Below are positions 12,709 through 19,490 of a DNA stretch of 27,895 bases, in pieces. The stretch covers positions 1-27,895 of the IMG/VR virus record IMGVR_UViG_3300030098_000113; one strand, 5' to 3'. Source of the DNA: a virus. Under the pieces are notes generated by a model that did not search any database, had not been told where the DNA came from, and worked only from the letters and a program-made list of their open reading frames with translations. The first letter of the stretch is position 1. Every line of letters begins with the position of its first letter. The position numbers and the translations under genes are program-made.

Positions 12709-12875
12709 CATTCGAGGAATTTATGAGAGAGTGTGACGCAATCTGTGAGGCAGAAATTGGCGTCGGTGTACATGACATGCCAGACTTATGTTGGCGTGAT
12801 TTTCACGAAGATGGTTTATCGCCACAGGATGCGATAGATTGTGCAATGGAAGAATGGGAAATGGATTGGATATGA
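12705..12875 (+). CDS. 56-residue acidic protein
   Basis: A short gene with ATGA overlaps at both ends (start within the previous stop, stop within the next start), which strongly supports translation. The product begins MTFEEFMRECDAICEAEIGV, contains HDMPDLCWRDFHEDGLSPQD and ends AMEEWEMDWI. DLCWRDxxxDGLxPxDA is typical of a small phage family of unknown function, as I recall. Highly acidic; possibly a DNA mimic or an inhibitor of a host protein, without evidence. Confidence 0.75.
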   Translation: MTFEEFMRECDAICEAEIGVGVHDMPDLCWRDFHEDGLSPQDAIDCAMEEWEMDWI

Positions 12876-13069
12876 CAATGGACAAGCAATACAAAACTAT
12901 TTATTTTGAACGCAAAGAAAATTGGGGTGAAGTTAGGTTCTATCCTAAATGCGACAAAACAAAATTTCTTGCGAGTTTGTGTGGGCGCAAGATATTCTAC
13001 AGGCAAGAAGTGCTTGACATTCGTGACAAGCTAGGCTATGAAGTAGAACTTACTAACACCACATTGTAA
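12872..13069 (+). CDS. Small protein, unknown
   Basis: A 65-residue product from the ATG at 12872, which is coupled to the previous stop; a start at 12839 would overlap needlessly. Sequence MTMDKQYKTIYFERKENWGE, then RFYPKCDKTKFLASLCGRK and a tail LGYEVELTNTTL. It looks like a small alpha/beta fold. No family recognised. Confidence 0.7.
   Translation: MTMDKQYKTIYFERKENWGEVRFYPKCDKTKFLASLCGRKIFYRQEVLDIRDKLGYEVELTNTTL
13014..13042 (+). promoter_or_regulatory. Possible internal promoter
   Basis: TTGACA (13014-13019), 17-nt spacer, TATGAA (13037-13042), inside the end of the previous gene and about 50 nt before the ATG of the next gene. Perfect -35, mediocre -10. It may give extra transcription of the basic-protein genes that follow. 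Confidence 0.3.
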
Positions 13070-13090
13070 CCAATATAAGGAGACTAAACC

Positions 13091-13270
13091 ATGTTTAAGA
13101 CTGTATTCACAAAGAACGTAGCAGGTGTAATTCGTAATCCTATCGGTGTAGAAAACCTGCAGTTTCGCCGTACTACTTCACGTTACAAGCGCAAAGGTAC
13201 ATTCAGTAACAACAAAGGTTATCTGTCAGTGTCACGCAATGCTGACGGTACATTTGCAAAACGTGCGTAA
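13091..13270 (+). CDS. 59-residue basic protein
   Basis: A short gene with a strong AAGGAG site. Product: MFKTVFTKNVAGVIRNPIGV, then RRTTSRYKRKGTFSNNKGYL and SVSRNADGTFAKRA. Basic and probably small and folded. No family recognised. The next gene starts inside its end. Confidence 0.7.
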   Translation: MFKTVFTKNVAGVIRNPIGVENLQFRRTTSRYKRKGTFSNNKGYLSVSRNADGTFAKRA

Positions 13271-13433
13271 ACTTACCAGAATAAATCCGGTAGCAAAGGC
13301 ACTTGCCTTGTCACGACGTAGGGCAAGTGTCGTACCGGATAAGACAAAATACAACAGAAAGCGAGACAAAAGAGATGTCGAAAAAAATACTTACATATCG
13401 GAAGCCAGTAAGAGTCAAGGCGATAGCGACTAA
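13263..13433 (+). CDS. Small basic protein (INPVAKAL motif)
   Basis: A 56-residue product from a GTG at 13263 that overlaps the end of the previous gene by 8 nt. It reads VRKLTRINPVAKALALSRRR, then ASVVPDKTKYNRKRDKRDVE. I recall small phage proteins with the core (S/N)PVxKAL...RxxVVxDKxKYxRK, function unknown. An upstream in-frame ATG (13239) is possible but would overlap more. A second basic peptide (13375-13509) overlaps it in another frame. Confidence 0.6.
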   Translation: MRKLTRINPVAKALALSRRRASVVPDKTKYNRKRDKRDVEKNTYISEASKSQGDSD

Positions 13434-13509
13434 ACGCAGGAAGCCTGTGGCAGCCATGCGTAAACAACAGCGACAGAACAAACAACAGCGACAGAAAATG
13501 GGATATTAA
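13375..13509 (+). CDS. 44-residue Lys/Arg/Gln-rich peptide
   Basis: From an ATG at 13375 preceded by AAAAGAG. Product begins MSKKILTYRKPVRVKAIATK and ends MRKQQRQNKQQRQKMGY, with an obvious QQRQ repeat. It overlaps the preceding gene by 59 nt in another frame, so one of the two may be spurious; the extension past 13433 argues that this one is translated. Function unknown. Confidence 0.45.
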   Translation: MSKKILTYRKPVRVKAIATKRRKPVAAMRKQQRQNKQQRQKMGY

Positions 13510-13512
13510 ATG

Positions 13513-13542
13513 TTGACATCCTCTATACAATAGTTGTATAAC
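13513..13542 (+). promoter_or_regulatory. Sigma70-like promoter with embedded operator
   Basis: TTGACA (13513-13518), 18-nt spacer, TATAAC (13537-13542). A perfect 7-bp inverted repeat TATACAA-TAG-TTGTATA (13524-13540) lies between and across the boxes, where a bound dimer would block RNA polymerase. It is in the first intergenic gap of the early cluster, 30 nt before the next ATG, and would drive genes from 13572 rightward. The same -10 hexamer, TATAAC, is used by the leftward promoter. Confidence 0.65.
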
Positions 13543-13571
13543 ATAATTACAACAACAGAAAAGGTAATAAA

Positions 13572-13793
13572 ATGTTTGTTTCACCAACACAATTTACGGC
13601 AGATGTATTGGCCGCCGACTATGATTTTGTGGCAGACTATGCTGATCTGACTGCTTATCGTGCAAAATACAATGGTTTGCTCCGCATCATTGATAACGAT
13701 AGCGGTCACTGCATTCTTGCAATGGGTGGTAATGTTTACACTAACTCAATTGGTCATGCCAAAGAAATTGCTGACCGCATGATGGGAGATTAA
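13572..13793 (+). CDS. Small protein, unknown
   Basis: A 73-residue protein (SPTQFTADVLAADYDFVADY, NGLLRIIDNDSGHCILAMGG, IGHAKEIADRMMGD) directly behind the promoter/operator at 13513-13542, with AAAAGG before the ATG. It could be the product most affected by that operator. No family recognised and no HTH is visible, so it is not an obvious repressor. Confidence 0.7.
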   Translation: MFVSPTQFTADVLAADYDFVADYADLTAYRAKYNGLLRIIDNDSGHCILAMGGNVYTNSIGHAKEIADRMMGD

Positions 13794-13794
13794 A

Positions 13795-13992
13795 ATGAGA
13801 CAACAAGATTTTAGAAACTTAAAACGGTATCCCAATGGGGATATCGTTGACCTATACAACATACATCATTTATTGACAGACAAACAGATAGACAAACTGT
13901 CAGACGATGATTGGTCTAGGGTAAATGAATATCAGGATGAGTTGAGCATCCTGTATCAACAAGCAAAAGAGGAGTTAGCACAATGCGATTAA
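13795..13992 (+). CDS. Small acidic protein, unknown
   Basis: A 65-residue acidic, mostly helical protein (RQQDFRNLKRYPNGDIVDLY, HHLLTDKQIDKLSDDDWSRV, QAKEELAQCD). It begins one base after the previous stop and overlaps the next start by 10 nt. No family recognised. Confidence 0.7.
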   Translation: MRQQDFRNLKRYPNGDIVDLYNIHHLLTDKQIDKLSDDDWSRVNEYQDELSILYQQAKEELAQCD

Positions 13993-14336
13993 CAATTAAC
14001 ACAAGACACTATGACGCACCAAAAGAACATCTTGTGGAGTCACTTGGATTGCTACCTCATTGGGTGGTAGAGTACAATCTGCTAAACGCAATGGATTTAC
14101 CCGGAGGTGAATCTGACATCGTGCAGTACATGACTAAACGCTATGGCTTTGGCGAACTGTATCGTTTCGATGGTGAGATTGTAAACGGTGGCGTGTATAA
14201 AAGTAACCACGAAGATGATAAAGATTTAGAATATGTCGGTAGGATGGACACGAAAGATGGCACAGTGTACTTCTATCCGTATGCTATCACTGCCTTGCCT
14301 ACCAAGGATGGCTACTTTATTACAAGGTTGGACTGA
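13983..14336 (+). CDS. Conserved-looking 117-residue protein, unknown
   Basis: Alpha/beta-type protein (RLTINTRHYDAPKEHLVESL, LPHWVVEYNLLNAMDLPGGE, IVQYMTKRYGFGELYRFDGE, TVYFYPYAITALPTKDGYFI). The last base of its stop starts the next ATG (TGATG). No catalytic motif is recognised. Confidence 0.7.
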   Translation: MRLTINTRHYDAPKEHLVESLGLLPHWVVEYNLLNAMDLPGGESDIVQYMTKRYGFGELYRFDGEIVNGGVYKSNHEDDKDLEYVGRMDTKDGTVYFYPYAITALPTKDGYFITRLD

Positions 14337-14482
14337 TGAATAGAGAACTTATGATGCAAGCATTGGAACAATTTATGTTCGACCATGATTGGCTTGATAC
14401 AGACGTAGTTGCTTTGTTAGAAGATGAGGACATTCCCTATACTAGAAACGATAAGGAGATCACACATGACACAGACGATTGA
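14336..14482 (+). CDS. 48-residue acidic peptide
   Basis: A short gene coupled at its start (TGATG) and overlapping the next ORF at its end. Product MNRELMMQALEQFMFDHDWL, DTDVVALLEDEDIPYTRND. Very acidic and helical. Function unknown; resembles the other small acidic early proteins in this arm. Confidence 0.6.
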   Translation: MNRELMMQALEQFMFDHDWLDTDVVALLEDEDIPYTRNDKEITHDTDD

Positions 14483-14996
14483 TCAACACTATGTAAAACG
14501 TGGCAGGATATTCTTTGAGGATGGCGAGTGGTGGTACTCGCGGCCAAACCAAAAGATACGCGAGAGGATAGCGGGTCATGCCAAGAAAAACACGACAAGG
14601 ATGTTCGTCAATGGGATGTACATTCCCAAGTCACACCCACTACATAAGCCAGGCCGATACAAAAGTTTGGACGATGCGTGGTCACACCAGCAGATTAACA
14701 GTGTGCCACAGGGTGAGGTCTATGCCATCACCAACAAGGCATGGCCTGATTGGGTGAAGATTGGTTGTGCAACCATTGCAGAAGATAGGCTCAATGGGTA
14801 TCAGACATCATCACCGTTTCGTGACTACGAGATTGTTTGCACCTTTGAGACAACCAACAGACGCAAGGCTGAGACTATCATGCACCGAACACTGGAGCAG
14901 TATGCTAGTGAACGCCGCAACGAATGGTTTAAGATTGACCTTGACAAAGTGAGGGAAATGTTTCATCACTATAACGATGCAGTAGTAAACAGGTAG
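14466..14996 (+). CDS. GIY-YIG (T5orf172-type) nuclease domain protein
   Basis: The start at 14466 is fixed by AAGGAG eight bases upstream; a longer frame from 14424 lacks one. The 176-residue protein has an N-terminal region with FEDGEWWYSRPNQKIRERIA (17-36), then a C-terminal GIY-YIG-superfamily domain of the T5orf172/Mug113 type: GEVYAITNKAWPDWVKIG (83-100), R108, SPFRDYEIV (116-124), E136 and H140, and EWFKID (153-158). These enzymes nick or cut DNA; a single GIY-YIG domain in a phage may be a free-standing homing endonuclease or act in recombination. No intron is seen nearby. Confidence 0.8.
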   Translation: MTQTIDQHYVKRGRIFFEDGEWWYSRPNQKIRERIAGHAKKNTTRMFVNGMYIPKSHPLHKPGRYKSLDDAWSHQQINSVPQGEVYAITNKAWPDWVKIGCATIAEDRLNGYQTSSPFRDYEIVCTFETTNRRKAETIMHRTLEQYASERRNEWFKIDLDKVREMFHHYNDAVVNR

Positions 14997-15007
14997 GAGG
15001 AAGTGGC

Positions 15008-15202
15008 ATGATTGGATTATTACTTGTTACAGCGTTTGCCATGTTCTCGCATGACAATGCAGAGTTTATTCAGGATGTTGAGGTCAAGCGTGAGCAAGGA
15101 TGTACCTTTACCTATGTAGGTAAGCAGTATGCTAGGCAACACGTGCCTCATATTGCTTGGGGTGAGTATGTATTCTACAGCATGGAGCCGTGTGATGACT
15201 AA
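15008..15202 (+). CDS. Small secreted protein with two cysteines
   Basis: A 64-residue protein with a hydrophobic N-terminus (MIGLLLVTAFAMFS) and then DVEVKREQGCTFTYVGKQYA and YVFYSMEPCDD. A strong ribosome site (GGAGGAAG) precedes it. Leader plus two-cysteine mature domain is the layout of the small secreted proteins of the left arm, but here it belongs to the early arm. Possibly envelope-directed; function unknown. Confidence 0.65.
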   Translation: MIGLLLVTAFAMFSHDNAEFIQDVEVKREQGCTFTYVGKQYARQHVPHIAWGEYVFYSMEPCDD

Positions 15203-15347
15203 CTTAGTCAAACACATCTGTGTGTATTGTAATACTGTGCAGTACATACCAACCAGACTACGCAAGCTAGTACAAAGAATGTATTGCTATGTGTGTAAAA
15301 AGGAGATTGATAATGCTGACACTATACAAGATAATCATGGACAGTAG
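15195..15347 (+). CDS. 50-residue zinc-ribbon protein
   Basis: From an ATG at 15195 overlapping the previous stop by 8 nt. Two CxxC knuckles, CVYC (9-12) and CYVC (31-34), separated by 18 residues (TVQYIPTRLRKLVQRMY) form a classical zinc ribbon. Such tiny zinc ribbons in phages often contact RNA polymerase or nucleic acid. No further family assignment. Confidence 0.7.
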   Translation: MTNLVKHICVYCNTVQYIPTRLRKLVQRMYCYVCKKEIDNADTIQDNHGQ

Positions 15348-15594
15348 ATACAATCCACTGCGCCACATACCCGATACAAACACACGTCACATGGTGATGC
15401 AGGTATTGGCATGGATGTGGTGTATTATCTTCAGCATGTGGATGGGTAGCATCGTGGTGTTTGGCATCAGTGCCATAGCCCATGCCCTGCTGATTGCTGG
15501 CATCTTTATCACAGCAGGTGTATTTGAAACAGCCAAGCGTAGGCCGCAGTATTTCGGTGGGCTAGGCAGAGGCAATGGAGGTGAGCATGAATGA
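15313..15594 (+). CDS. Two-TM membrane protein
   Basis: The ATG at 15313 has AAGGAG upstream; it overlaps the zinc-ribbon gene by 35 nt. The 93-residue product has two membrane helices (about 29-50 and 52-71; MWCIIFSMWMGSIVVFGISA, HALLIAGIFITAGVF) and a glycine-rich hydrophilic tail (QYFGGLGRGNGGEHE). An inner-membrane early protein of unknown role, possibly superinfection exclusion. Confidence 0.7.
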   Translation: MLTLYKIIMDSRYNPLRHIPDTNTRHMVMQVLAWMWCIIFSMWMGSIVVFGISAIAHALLIAGIFITAGVFETAKRRPQYFGGLGRGNGGEHE

Positions 15595-15772
15595 AGTAAC
15601 GCTTTTACTTGATACAAACAAACCACATAACCCATACATTCGATTTCATATGATACTTGACATGTTAGAGAATGTGCCAGATGATTATGTCATAGACAAG
15701 GCGTGGATTAGACGAGAGTTGCAGGAGATATTTGATATGTTTGTTTCAGTAGCAGAAGAGAAATATCTATGA
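15587..15772 (+). CDS. Small protein, unknown
   Basis: A 61-residue product; the ATG at 15587 follows GGAGGTGAGC and is preferred to one four codons earlier. It overlaps the previous gene by 8 nt. Acidic and helical (FHMILDMLENVPDDYVIDKA, RRELQEIFDMFVSVAEEKYL). No family recognised. Confidence 0.65.
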   Translation: MNEVTLLLDTNKPHNPYIRFHMILDMLENVPDDYVIDKAWIRRELQEIFDMFVSVAEEKYL

Positions 15773-15909
15773 GTAAATATTGGCGCAAAGCAAAGCACTA
15801 CTATCTCACGCATGACGGAATTGAGATGTTTTTGTTCGCATGTATATGGGCCAGCATAGGCTGGATGTTGTATCACTTTGTAATCGGATTGATAGGGAGG
15901 TTTGGATAA
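15769..15909 (+). CDS. 46-residue single-TM peptide
   Basis: ATGA overlap at the start and TAATG overlap at the end support translation. Product MSKYWRKAKHYYLTHDGIEM then a membrane helix FLFACIWASIGWMLYHFVIG. Unknown function. Confidence 0.65.
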   Translation: MSKYWRKAKHYYLTHDGIEMFLFACIWASIGWMLYHFVIGLIGRFG

Positions 15910-16094
15910 TGACTAGAAAAACTTTACAAGACAGACGACTACAACACATGCACCTTAGTGCATTGATGGATGAGATAGATTATCTTGACACCATCATTGA
16001 ACCACAAGACTGTGGTCATCTAATCACCTGTCGTAATGTGTTGGAGACACACCTTGACCAACTTTTAAAAGAAAGGAATCAACGTAATGGCTAA
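15909..16094 (+). CDS. Small helical protein, unknown
   Basis: A 61-residue product from the TAATG-coupled ATG at 15909. Helical throughout: TRKTLQDRRLQHMHLSALMD, YLDTIIEPQDCGHLITCRNV, LDQLLKERNQRNG. Two cysteines (DCGHLITC) seven apart with a histidine between could bind metal. No family recognised. Confidence 0.65.
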   Translation: MTRKTLQDRRLQHMHLSALMDEIDYLDTIIEPQDCGHLITCRNVLETHLDQLLKERNQRNG

Positions 16095-16323
16095 GAAAAA
16101 AGAGGACTGGGAAATTGCAAGAGAAGAACGCAAGCAGGACATAGCAAAGGCTATCGCAGCCATGCGTCCAGAACAATGGAAGGCAGTGCAAATGGCAGTT
16201 GAAGCATTGCGTGACTTCGATCAAGACTACTTTGAAAACTATGAGATATTCTGCGCACAAGTGCCAAGAGATTTGAAACGTGCATTAGAAGAACTTAAAC
16301 ATGAGTTTGATCTCAATGGCTAG
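16087..16323 (+). CDS. Small charged helical protein
   Basis: A 78-residue protein (AKKKEDWEIAREERKQDIAK, RPEQWKAVQMAVEALRDFDQ, RDLKRALEELKHEFDLNG) with overlapping neighbours on both sides. Highly charged and almost all helix. Unknown function. Confidence 0.65.
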   Translation: MAKKKEDWEIAREERKQDIAKAIAAMRPEQWKAVQMAVEALRDFDQDYFENYEIFCAQVPRDLKRALEELKHEFDLNG

Positions 16324-16498
16324 AAATATAGAGGAAACTTTAGTTGCTACCACCAAAGAAGATTTGAACGAACAAATCGAATGGTACTTAGTGCAGTATC
16401 ACCCCTTGGGATACGACACACGGGTAGCTAAGACAACATACAATCCTGACACCGACAAGTATACTGCTGTTATGTCTCGTTGGGATTCTTGCGATTAG
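16316..16498 (+). CDS. Small protein, unknown
   Basis: A 60-residue product from the ATG at 16316, overlapping the previous stop; an in-frame ATG at 16301 is an alternative. Sequence MARNIEETLVATTKEDLNEQ, IEWYLVQYHPLGYDTRVAKT, NPDTDKYTAVMSRWDSCD, which looks like a small alpha/beta fold. No family recognised. Confidence 0.6.
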   Translation: MARNIEETLVATTKEDLNEQIEWYLVQYHPLGYDTRVAKTTYNPDTDKYTAVMSRWDSCD

Positions 16499-16509
16499 GA
16501 GAAAAATAC

Positions 16510-16566
16510 ATGGACATTATTATTGCTGTAATTGGAATGATAATCTTGGTGGCATTTACGCTATGA
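16510..16566 (+). CDS. 18-residue hydrophobic micropeptide
   Basis: ATG with AGGAG nine bases upstream, encoding MDIIIAVIGMIILVAFTL, and a stop that overlaps the recombinase ATG. It may be a real membrane micropeptide or a leader whose translation is coupled to the recombinase, which has no ribosome site of its own. Confidence 0.5.
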   Translation: MDIIIAVIGMIILVAFTL

Positions 16567-17489
16567 TTACTTTAAAACAAATGGTAGATGATTACTATTC
16601 TTCCTATGAATACAATGACTTGCGGGACGAAACTAAATCTGATTATAAGTATTTAATCGGTCAAGTTTTGGACACTAGGGTGGAGGGACAGTACCTCCGA
16701 CAAGTAGATGTCAAAAAACTGACTACCAAAATATGCAAACTTGCGTATAACTTATGGTGTAATAGAGGCATACATTTTGCCAACAAGACAATGGCAATAG
16801 CTAGAGTTCTGTACAACCATGGTTTACGCATGGAGATAGTGGGCAACAACCCATTCAACGCTGTACGTAGGCGCAAGCCACAAGTTCGTTCTACCCTGTG
16901 GTCAAAAGATGATGTAGTCAAGCTACTAGATTTTGCTTACAGTGAGTTTGAAACACGCAACCTTGGGTTGATCGCACAGATGGCGTACGAATGGTGTCAG
17001 CGTGTGGGTGATATGCGCCTACTCAAATGGAATAATGTAGACTTTGAACACAAGCGTGTGCATATTTTGCAGTCAAAGCGTAGGGCAGAGGTGTATCTGC
17101 CTGTGTCTGATGAACTGCTGGAGATGCTTGAACAACAACGTGAAGACTTTGGGTTCCAAGATTATATTGCTCCACGTCCATACGCCATAGGTGGTAAGTA
17201 TGAACCTTATACTAAGTACAAGATGTCGAAGCATGGACGCACATTGATTCGCAATGCAGGTTTACCTGACACGCTACGTCTGTCTGATTTGAGGCGCACT
17301 GGCACTACAGAAATGGTGCAAGCTGGTGTTGGAATAGGACAAATTATGTCGGTTACAGGACATGCTAACCCACAATCAGTCAAGCCATACATAAAGAATA
17401 CATACGATGCTGCAAATTATGCCTTGACAAAACGAACATCGCATGGTACAAGCACATTAGATGCCGAACAAGAAAAGGATTATATCTAA
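16563..17489 (+). CDS. Tyrosine recombinase (integrase family), degenerate His box
   Basis: Tyrosine recombinases break and rejoin DNA through a covalent 3'-phosphotyrosine. The 308-residue protein has an N-terminal core-binding region (about 1-105) and a catalytic domain with R147 (WCQRVGD), K172 (LQSKRRA), S241-D-L-R244 (LSDLRRTGTTEM), H267 (VTGHANP) and nucleophile Y276 (VKPYIK). The usual motif is HxLR at the third position; here it is SDLR, so the first histidine is replaced by serine. No arm-binding domain or excisionase gene is evident and no att-like site lies next to the gene. It sits directly before the primase, so it may act in genome integration or in resolving replicated DNA. Start ATG is embedded in the stop of the micropeptide. 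Confidence 0.85.
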   Translation: MITLKQMVDDYYSSYEYNDLRDETKSDYKYLIGQVLDTRVEGQYLRQVDVKKLTTKICKLAYNLWCNRGIHFANKTMAIARVLYNHGLRMEIVGNNPFNAVRRRKPQVRSTLWSKDDVVKLLDFAYSEFETRNLGLIAQMAYEWCQRVGDMRLLKWNNVDFEHKRVHILQSKRRAEVYLPVSDELLEMLEQQREDFGFQDYIAPRPYAIGGKYEPYTKYKMSKHGRTLIRNAGLPDTLRLSDLRRTGTTEMVQAGVGIGQIMSVTGHANPQSVKPYIKNTYDAANYALTKRTSHGTSTLDAEQEKDYI

Positions 17490-18256
17490 TGTATAACAAT
17501 ATATATGATACAATAGATTCTCTTACATTATATGTAGGTGAGACAGTTAGAATTAATTGTCCCTCATGTAAAGGAATGAAAACTTTTACTGTATCTAATA
17601 TTGGTGGAAGCATTGTTTGGAATTGTTATAAGGCATCTTGTGCTGTCAGTGGTGGCAAGCGTGTAGGCATGACACCAGATGACATAAAAAATATGAAGGC
17701 AAGACAAGTAAAAAAGGAAATAGAATTTGAATTACCTAAGTTTATTGTTAGACGCAATACTTCATATATGAACAGATGGTGTGCAAGATGGGGCTTGGAT
17801 GTAGATAAACTAGGTTTGCAATACGATGTAAAGGAAGACAGAGTTGTGTTTCCTATCGTGCATGATAACAAGATTGTTGACGCTACTGGTCGGGCGTTAA
17901 CAAAGCGACTCCCCAAATGGCGAAGGTATGGGTCTTGTAGTCTCCCCTATACCAGTGGTCAGGGTGATGTCGCCGTGGTTGTTGAGGACTGTGTGAGTGC
18001 AGCCGTAGTTGGCAGTGAGAAGTTTGTCGGGGTCGCACTGCTAGGCACTACTTTGCTTGAAGAACACAAGCATTATCTCACACGGTTCTCAGCGGCTATC
18101 GTTGCCTTAGACCCTGACGTACTACCAAAGACTATAGCAATGGCTACAGAATTGCGTAGCCACATACCAAACGTAAGGGTGTTGCGCCTTGAGAGAGACT
18201 TGAAGTATTGCAACCCGACAGATATACAAAAACTTAAACAGCTAGGAGCAACATAA
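17489..18256 (+). CDS. DNA primase (zinc finger plus TOPRIM)
   Basis: This enzyme makes RNA primers for lagging-strand synthesis. The 255-residue protein resembles the primase half of T7 gp4: a zinc-binding module (C24, C27, C46, C51), a linker, and a TOPRIM domain with E166 (VVVEDCVSAAVV) and D208-x-D210 (ALDPDVL), the metal-binding acidic residues. T7 fuses primase and helicase; here the helicase is the next gene. The stop shares a base with the helicase start (TAATG), consistent with equimolar synthesis. Confidence 0.9.
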   Translation: MYNNIYDTIDSLTLYVGETVRINCPSCKGMKTFTVSNIGGSIVWNCYKASCAVSGGKRVGMTPDDIKNMKARQVKKEIEFELPKFIVRRNTSYMNRWCARWGLDVDKLGLQYDVKEDRVVFPIVHDNKIVDATGRALTKRLPKWRRYGSCSLPYTSGQGDVAVVVEDCVSAAVVGSEKFVGVALLGTTLLEEHKHYLTRFSAAIVALDPDVLPKTIAMATELRSHIPNVRVLRLERDLKYCNPTDIQKLKQLGAT

Positions 18257-19488
18257 TGGAACTTATGGAACTATCACTTGTACGAAGTCTGATGAACAAA
18301 GACTTCTACGAAAACAATCGTGGTGCTAGATGCCCAGACAAATTGTTCAGCGCAGATGTGCGTAAGATTAAGAAGTCAGTTGATATTGCAATGGACAGAT
18401 ATGATAGGACGGTCACTCCCGAAGAAGTGCAAGCCCTGTTTATATCAAGCAACCCATCAATTACACCAGCACAACGTGAATCATACAGTGGTTTATTTAA
18501 TACCATCAATCGTATTGACCCATTAGGTAATGATGTAGCAGGAGAGGTGCTTTCTCGCCTGTTTCAGCAGGTTGTGGGGGCAGAGATTGCAGAGTTGGGG
18601 TTCGACTATGTAAATGGTGACAGAGCCAGCCTAGAGCCTTTACAACAGCTATTAGAAAAATATGGGGATGACTTTACACCTAAACTAAAAATTGAGTGGG
18701 ATGATATATCAATTGATACTATCATAGCTAAGAATGATTTAGAAGCACGTTGGACATTCAACATACCTGCATTGACACGTAAGGTTGCGGGTGTAAACGA
18801 TGGACACTTGATTGAGGTAGGTGCTAGACCTAATACAGGTAAGACATCATTCCATGCCAGCCTAATTGCAGGGCCAGATGGGTTCGCCCATCAAGGTGCA
18901 AACTGCATTGTGTTGTGTAACGAAGAAAGCTACCATCGTGTAGCAGCACGATACTTAACTGCAGCAACAGGTCTTACAATGTGGGAAGTAAAAAATAATC
19001 CATCTCAAGCACGCGATTTGTATCGCCCTGTATACGATAAGATTCGCATTAAGGATTCAACAGGTAGAGACATGGCTTGGGTAGAGAGTGTGTGCAAGTC
19101 ATACAATCCTGACGTTGTTGTGCTTGACATGGGTGACAAGTTTGCTACTATGTCTGGCTACTCTCGTCCTGATGAAGCATTAAAAGCTAACGCAATATAT
19201 GCGAGAATGATTGCCAAGCAACATAGTTGTGCAGTATTTTATATGTCACAATTAAGTGCAGAGGCAGAAGGTAAGACAATACTAAATCAAAGTATGATGG
19301 AAGGTTCACGCACAGGTAAAGCAGCCGAAGCAGACTTGATGGTTCTCATTGCTAAGAATCCACAAGTTGATGGTCAGGATGAAGAAGATACGCAACGACA
19401 TCTGTGTGTGGTAAAAAATAAATTAACTGGTTGGCATGGCAGGGTACACTGTGAACTCAACTACACAATAGGAAGATACGAGGTATAG
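18256..19488 (+). CDS. Replicative DNA helicase (DnaB/gp4 type)
   Basis: This RecA-fold ring helicase unwinds the fork. The 410-residue protein has a helical N-terminal half (about 1-150) and a C-terminal ATPase: Walker A GARPNTGKT (189-197), catalytic acid in CNEES (221-225), Walker B VVVLD (287-291) and a DnaB-like QLS sensor (MSQLSAEAEG). It is coupled to the primase gene and separated by two bases from the polymerase gene. The N-terminal half does not look like a DnaB N-domain; it may be the primase-contact region. Confidence 0.9.
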   Translation: MELMELSLVRSLMNKDFYENNRGARCPDKLFSADVRKIKKSVDIAMDRYDRTVTPEEVQALFISSNPSITPAQRESYSGLFNTINRIDPLGNDVAGEVLSRLFQQVVGAEIAELGFDYVNGDRASLEPLQQLLEKYGDDFTPKLKIEWDDISIDTIIAKNDLEARWTFNIPALTRKVAGVNDGHLIEVGARPNTGKTSFHASLIAGPDGFAHQGANCIVLCNEESYHRVAARYLTAATGLTMWEVKNNPSQARDLYRPVYDKIRIKDSTGRDMAWVESVCKSYNPDVVVLDMGDKFATMSGYSRPDEALKANAIYARMIAKQHSCAVFYMSQLSAEAEGKTILNQSMMEGSRTGKAAEADLMVLIAKNPQVDGQDEEDTQRHLCVVKNKLTGWHGRVHCELNYTIGRYEV

Positions 19489-19490
19489 AC

